The translations under genes and the position numbers were made by a program. The notes under the pieces were generated by a model. The model was not told the DNA's origin. It searched no databases and saw nothing but the letters and a program-made list of their open reading frames with translations. A stretch of 64,000 bases of DNA, taken from positions 1,736,001 to 1,800,000 of the forward strand of contig JAUJPP010000006.1 in NCBI GenBank assembly GCA_030562195.1, read 5' to 3'. Shown piece after piece: positions 58,640 to 64,000 of the stretch (position 1 is its first letter; every line of letters starts with the position of its first letter). Source of the DNA: Nipponacmea schrenckii. Its lineage: Eukaryota > Mollusca > Gastropoda > Lottiidae.

Positions 58640-60590
58640 GGGTATGTATGAATACTGCCCTGCTAACAAGTTACTATTTAACAGACGGCACTAACACTGG
58701 GTTAAACCAGTGTTCATCATTGTTAAGATGAATACGTTAAAAAGATGTAGTACCTCTAACACATAGAGAAACCAACTCATGGCATAATAAACTGTATATC
58801 AATATAATTCAGATTCTTAGAGTTACAGTTATTTTGTTTTAATCTTTAAAAATTGTTATAATATTTGACCCATCAAACGACTAGAACACTGAAGTTGAAA
58901 TCCGGTCCACTGGCCACTGCCTTGTTCGCTGTTATAATTGAGAGCAACTCCATCTATTAACGGTGGTTGAAAAGTAATAGTTAATATTCAACAGAAGGTA
59001 CTAGCACTGGGTTGAAGCAGTATTCACCTTTAGTAATTTGATATTTAATATAGACTTCAATATCAGGTTATTATATGTAATATTCCATATAAAGTTTAAT
59101 AATAATAGAAAAGTAATTTCAGGTAAAAAAAAAAAAAAATACAAAATTACCATGGTAACCAGATGATAATATTTCTTTATCAACTAGGTAACTACCGGAT
59201 GTAGACGTCACGTGACAGGGAAAGATTATTATCTTTGTTGACATGAATAAAATGGTTTGAATGGGTTATTTCTTATTTTAAGGAAAATTAACTAAATTTT
59301 ATAGATAGATCAGACAGGGCACAGGATACTTTTTCTTAAACTACGTTCAAAGTGTTTCAATAAATTACATCAACAAGGACTATCCTGAGATGTTTGAAGG
59401 AACGTAAGGCGAGGGGGGGGGGGCACAATGTTCTTACTATATAACTACGCAAAATGATAAAACATCTACAAATGTAAGGAGGGTGGAGCCGGGCGACTCT
59501 CTAATCTGAAGGGCTCTGCCCCACTGGTCCATCTATCATGTCTAGGTGAAAACGTACAAGTATACTACTGGTTTTATAATTATTGTTATTATTCGGTAAG
59601 TATATTACGAAAATACCAACTTCAATAGAATATCGTCCGATACAAATAGCGAGTTTACTCGTACTTGCCATGAGTTTGTGACTTTATCTATTTATGAAGA
59701 ATCAGTCTTTTAATTACTCTGTCCAACAAGTTACAATTTAATAGGACACAATTATATAGATAAGCAACGCTTGATAATGACGATGTACCCTCGTAGAAAC
59801 GTCGCAAGTTATTTAATAAAGTATTTTTTGTATTAAAGTATTATTGTGTCCAGTTATAGACGTTATCGCACCTGCCTTTTTCACAATGTAAATTTATAAT
59901 AATACATAATTATAGTTTAAAATGGCACTTAAGGAAGTTGAATGACAAAAACTGACTGGAGTCACTGACTAACTCAACGATTTCCTACCAGATTCGTCAT
60001 ATTTTATAGAGTTCACATGCTAATACATGTTGTATCAATAAGTTACACTGAATATAAAATCTATTCTAGTCGTGATATTGTCAAGTCATACTGTAACCAC
60101 GTTAGATAGACTGTTATAACGATACCAGACAGTGTCAGGTCGATATCGGCACTAGATCTTCCAGGTTGGTTGGTACCGGGACGAATATTCCTGCAACTGA
60201 TATAAATAATATAATTCTTACCGTACTGCAGTTACCTTAATCCTTAATCCTACTATAATCTCTCTACCGCCATCGACTCGTGTTTTTAGGTCACCTTACG
60301 CTGTGAGTATTATAGTATTCAATTAGGTCACATGACTTCCACACGCCTTTTATTGAATGAAATAACCCCAGAGATCTGACAGGTGCGTGCAATAATAATC
60401 TAGTAGGGGTCAGTGGAGGTGAACTTTTGGGGTCAAAAAAGGATATTAAAACGTTGGAGGGGAGGGGGTGTAAATATTGAATAACACTACTTTACTAAAT
60501 AACTACTAGAAATTGACAGGTGCGTTCTATAATACTGCAATCAGGGTCGGTGTCAATAATAGTATAGTGTTCTGAGTTAAAGTTAGACAT
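58640..60590. other. Unique DNA with dispersed short repeats
   Basis: A segment with ACTGGGTTAAACCAGTGTTC (58698) recurs diverged at 59006 and near 60760. A Penelope-type AACGCTTGATAATGACGA and GTAGAAACGTCG pair lies at 59764-59805. GACAGGTGCGT is duplicated at 60378 and 60516. No coding gene recognised. Confidence 0.5.
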
Positions 60591-60602
60591 GATCGGTCAC
60601 CA

Positions 60603-60680
60603 AAAATGAAATTGAGTTTTACGTTCTGCTTGTTTTCGGACAGTTTGAGTTAGTGAAGACTGGAACCAAGAGTGTAAATG
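60603..60680 (-). mobile_element. SINE family B tail fragment
   Basis: AAATGAAATTGAGTTTTACG and TTAGTGAAGACTGGAACC resemble the tail and adjoining body of the 40.5-kb SINE. Confidence 0.5.
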
Positions 60681-61735
60681 AAAACTTGACAACTACCTGG
60701 TCCATATTATACCCAGCAGAACCGCAATAGTTTCACAAAGTTCAAAAGGCACTGGTACCGGTTAAAGCAGTGTTTACTTAGGTTAAGGCCAATATGTTTA
60801 AATTGAAATTTTTAGCAGTACTTTTATCAAAGATCTAAAGTGAAAAAAAGAAAGTTGTAATATATCTAATGTTAATGTTGGAACTACGTGCGAATCTGTT
60901 CATTATGTATGAACAATCCCAATTTTGTCCAGAGATTGAAGGGGGGGAGAAATGTTTTCTATTCCAAGATTTTTTTTTTTTTTGACAAAGTTACGAAACA
61001 TGGTGACTCATGTAACATCTTACTGAATATTTCAGATATTTTCTCTCGACATTTTAATTAGAAAAAGTTTTTATACTCGACACGTAACTACAGCAACCGA
61101 TCACGATCAGGTTACTCGTACACCAAACACAATTTAAGCCTAGCTTAAACCCCTCAAACCCAGTTTAAACAACATTTCAATCTTAAAAGTGTTTATCTGT
61201 AATTTCACATGACCTGCTTTGTTGGTTTTATTTTTATTTAGGGATTCTTCAAGGTCGTTTAAAATTCTTTACATACTTTAATTGAAAATTGGCGGAGAAT
61301 CAAAGAAAAGAAGAGGTGTGAAGGCGAGAGAGGGGAGTATCGAAGGGGGGGGGGGAGAGGGGTAAGGGAGAGAGGAGGAAGAGGTGTGGTCTTAGTTAAT
61401 AAAGTTGGTGTCATGCTGGAACGAACCTCAAATCTATGTATCTCTAAACTGTATGGTTCTGCCTGAAGTGTTGCCGACTGACCGGAAGTCAAGGCTGATA
61501 TTTAAAATCTTCAAGATAAGAAATATAATGAATATGTGCATTGTAAAATAATAACCAATACTTACCACTATTCATACAAGTCTAGGAATTTCTCAATGCT
61601 TCTCACATATAACAGATCTTTATAAGGATATCGAGGAAGACTGGTTTAACTGTCAGAACTAAGTTACGTTAATCAAACATTTGAATTGATGGAGGCCACC
61701 TCTACCTCTACCCTAACCCTAGTAATATCTATTGT
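60681..61735. other. Unique DNA, purine-rich block
   Basis: A G/A-rich stretch at 61310-61385 includes a run of 11 G. No gene recognised. Confidence 0.45.
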
Positions 61736-61739
61736 TATA

Positions 61740-62030
61740 ATTAAATCGCAAAAAGAGTAGGTTAATGCCGCTGTCCTGGCAAAATGTCCTTCATTGAACA
61801 CCGTATGGCATTGCCCGTCTTCATTTTTAAGGTGCAAAAAGGTCGGACTCAAATCTCCATTCATTTCATTTCTATGACAAGCAGTCCATCTTCATTATCC
61901 CATAAGGTGTTGAAGATTGGGAAGTAATGCTCCACTCATTTTATTTCTATTACAAACAGTCTGTCTTCGTTAGCCAATGAGGTACAGAAAAGTAGGACGT
62001 AAAGCTCCATTCGTTTCATTTCTTGTAATA
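61740..62030 (+). mobile_element. SINE family B 3' fragments
   Basis: AAATCGCAAAAAGAGTAGGT (61744) matches the 50.8-kb copy. It is followed by two diverged tail copies ending CTCCATTCATTTCATTTCTA and CTCCATTCGTTTCATTTC. Confidence 0.7.
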
Positions 62031-62300
62031 ATTAGTGTAATTGTAAATATATTGTTTACATTCAGAACAGGTATAAATTATTGTAGTATAAGAGTTAACA
62101 TCACCCCTACCAAGATCTCGACATATCAAACAAGACACTGCACTTAATGGACCTGTAGTAGGTAATCCTTTAGTAATTAAAAACTTTATTAGGTGAAATC
62201 TGTAGTAGAGAAATGAAAGGAATGCAAACACGGACTGGATTCTAAAATACATCTGTCGAGAAAGTCATAGCCTGAAGGTTAAAAATTAAATTTACATTAT
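62031..62300. other. Spacer, no feature seen
   Basis: AT-rich, no supported gene. Confidence 0.45.
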
Positions 62301-62302
62301 AA

Positions 62303-62508
62303 ATGTATATAGTAATAACTAGATACATATAGTAATAACTAGATACATATAGTAATAACTAGATACATATAGTAATAACTAGATACATATAGTAATAACT
62401 AGATACATATAGTAATAACTAGATACATATAGTAATAACTAGATACATATAGTAATAACTAGATACATATAGTAATAACTAGATACATTAGTAATAACTA
62501 GATAAATG
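62303..62508. repeat. 20-bp minisatellite (about 10 copies)
   Basis: Perfect or nearly perfect AGTAATAACTAGATACATAT units. Confidence 0.95.
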
Positions 62509-62564
62509 AGGTATTAAACTTGAAAACGTAAAGTATCAGAACATTGTATAACTGATAATATGAA

Positions 62565-62760
62565 AAATGAAATGAATAAAGATAATTTTAAAAGTCATAC
62601 TAGTTCAGTACCTATTTTAATGAGCTGAAACAGTCGGTTATGTAATAGAAATGAAATGCATGAACATTACTTCACTTCATACACCTATATGGGCTAATGG
62701 TGACAGACTGTTTGTAATAGAAATGAATGAATGTAGTTTTACACCGTACCTTCTAATAAG
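62565..62760 (-). mobile_element. SINE family B tail fragments
   Basis: Two pieces with ATAGAAATGAAATGCATGAA and ATAGAAATGAATGAATGTAG, each followed by TTTTAC or TTACTTCA and GGGCTAATGGTGACA-like sequence. Confidence 0.55.
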
Positions 62761-62956
62761 GCAACAGCTATTATGAGAATCCCAACTTAACTTAAATGTA
62801 TTAATTATCAATAAATTCATCATACAAGACGGTGTTCAGTCTAATTCGCCTATAGAAAAGTTTTTCATTTTAAGTCTATGGAGCATTCGGTTACTTCTCA
62901 GCTACTTCCGTAAATTTCCGTTCCTCTAAAATAGACCAAATACGATCACGGTGGGC

Positions 62957-63133
62957 ATGACGTTAGGGTACTCAGTACTACAAAACGAAACCATAAAGGA
63001 CGTTTGGTACATCGAGGTCCCCCAAGATACATTCTTCAAAAGTAACTGCCCTTATTGGACAAAGATCCACTTATTAACTTGGCGACAAGATTCTGATGAA
63101 CTGTTTTACTTTGACAAACTACAAGATGACTGA
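62957..63133 (+). CDS. Small unrecognised open frame
   Basis: A 58-codon frame from an ATG, reading YIEVPQDTFFKSNCPYWTKI and ending DKLQDD before TGA. Composition looks protein-like, but no family, upstream exon or splice site could be tied to it. It could be a terminal exon of a gene, a remnant or chance. Confidence 0.2.
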   Translation: MTLGYSVLQNETIKDVWYIEVPQDTFFKSNCPYWTKIHLLTWRQDSDELFYFDKLQDD

Positions 63134-63190
63134 TGATCTTATAACATACTTAGGTCATATTTACTTATAAAATATTCCCTTAAAGGAATA

Positions 63191-63493
63191 CTGCGATTAG
63201 AATGAATATAAAATTTAAAAACTTGATCAATAAGAGTATATATCCATCAGTAGATATACCTGCTACCATAAATAACAAAACAGAATCCTTATATAATATG
63301 ATAAATCTAAAAAGCTTAGTAATTATCCATAAAAACATGACTAAGAGTTTATCCATGATGACTTAGTAATGTGAGTATTCCAGATTTTACAGAGATTCTA
63401 GTATTTTATGACACCAGGTAAGTTCACTGATGAATATATGCTCATATTGATTATTTTTGAGAAATAAAATATCATGTCCATTATAAGACGCAG
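63191..63493. mobile_element. MITE, complete copy with TA duplication
   Basis: Starts CTGCGATTAGAATGAATATA and ends TTATAAGACGCAG, flanked by TA on both sides (63189-63190 and 63494-63495). Size 303 bp. It shares the interior blocks with the other copies and is one of the two best-preserved in the window. Confidence 0.85.
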
Positions 63494-63499
63494 TATCAC

Positions 63500-64000
63500 T
63501 TTAAATTTCAATGTTGTCTTTCGATCTATTCTTTATTCATATAGCTATTGTGTTTTTTCATCATTTTGTACTCCTATTTACTCAGTGTCGGGGTAGCGTG
63601 TGGTTTTATTACAATACTCATCAAATAAAAATCTTAGGTTAGGTTATCTAGGCTTCATTCATACCGACATTCTATTTTTTCATCATTTAATATTCAAATT
63701 TACATAATATATAAGTGGCTTGTTGCTTTTCTAACTTATTCAGCTAATAAAATTTTAAAAAAGAAGACATATAAAAAGTAAATATTTTATATTCGTCGTG
63801 TATATATTACACTTCCCTTCCTATTATACAATATTTACACTAGCTTGGATTTCAAGTTGTATATTGTATATGTTAATCCAATTATATAGCTGAATCTTAC
63901 CTAATCATATATCAAAAAGATTATTCTTTCATATGGGTTTTTTGGGTTTTGTTTTAGATATTACCAATCGCTTTTACCTTCAGTTCGGTGAGTTTGTAAC
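63500..64000. other. AT-rich end of window, nothing seen
   Basis: No conserved frame or repeat recognised. Confidence 0.5.

Noticed and set aside
58268..58731. Frames rich in ITCPSRY and YYLPLQI
   Set aside because: Translation of a 20-22-bp minisatellite in several frames.

Overview
The window is AT-rich animal nuclear DNA. It has spliced genes with GT-AG introns, tRNA-derived SINEs, non-LTR, Penelope-like and tyrosine-recombinase element remnants, a TA-flanked MITE family and many minisatellite arrays. There are no bacterial operons, rRNA or CRISPR. The repeat complement would suit a lophotrochozoan such as a mollusc, but I cannot fix the species. A 500-base run of N (12227-12726) shows this is a scaffold, and the sequence beside the gap and at the far end of the 49-bp array looks poorly polished.

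The main gene is on the minus strand and spans at least 54477 down to 19870. I could chain eleven coding exons by hand with canonical splice sites and matching phases. Together they encode 804 residues: an acidic N-terminus, a DEP-like winged-helix domain, a basic/serine-rich linker, a coiled coil, a single tiny proline tract where FH1 should be, and about three quarters of a formin homology 2 (FH2) actin-assembly domain resembling the FMN/Cappuccino class. The last part of FH2 and the stop codon are not visible. They would lie left of 19870, where a 6-kb satellite, poor sequence and the gap intervene. Introns carry most of the repeats: intron 1 (19 kb) and intron 3 (5.9 kb) hold SINEs, palindromes and about eight tandem arrays.

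The second clear gene-like item is a 295-codon intronless beta-1,3-galactosyltransferase-like frame (8861-9748, plus strand), between a SINE and a 54-bp satellite.

Layout: 1-1115 broken tyrosine recombinase with a 106-bp direct repeat; 1112-5410 70-bp satellite split by a 2.2-kb foldback element with a 9-bp target duplication; 6.0-6.5 kb LINE reverse-transcriptase remnant; 6.8-7.6 kb 82-bp array; 8.3-8.85 kb MITE and SINE; 8.86-9.75 kb glycosyltransferase; 9.8-10.95 kb 54-bp array; 10.97-12.2 kb LINE and Penelope-like remnants; gap; 13.2-19.1 kb 49-bp satellite; 19.87-54.48 kb formin gene; 54.5-64 kb gene-poor upstream DNA with short minisatellites, SINE pieces and MITEs.

The most noteworthy points are the DEP plus FH2 architecture, the foldback insertion with its target duplication, a duplicated splice acceptor inside the formin gene, and a recurring hammerhead-ribozyme-like motif in Penelope-type repeats.
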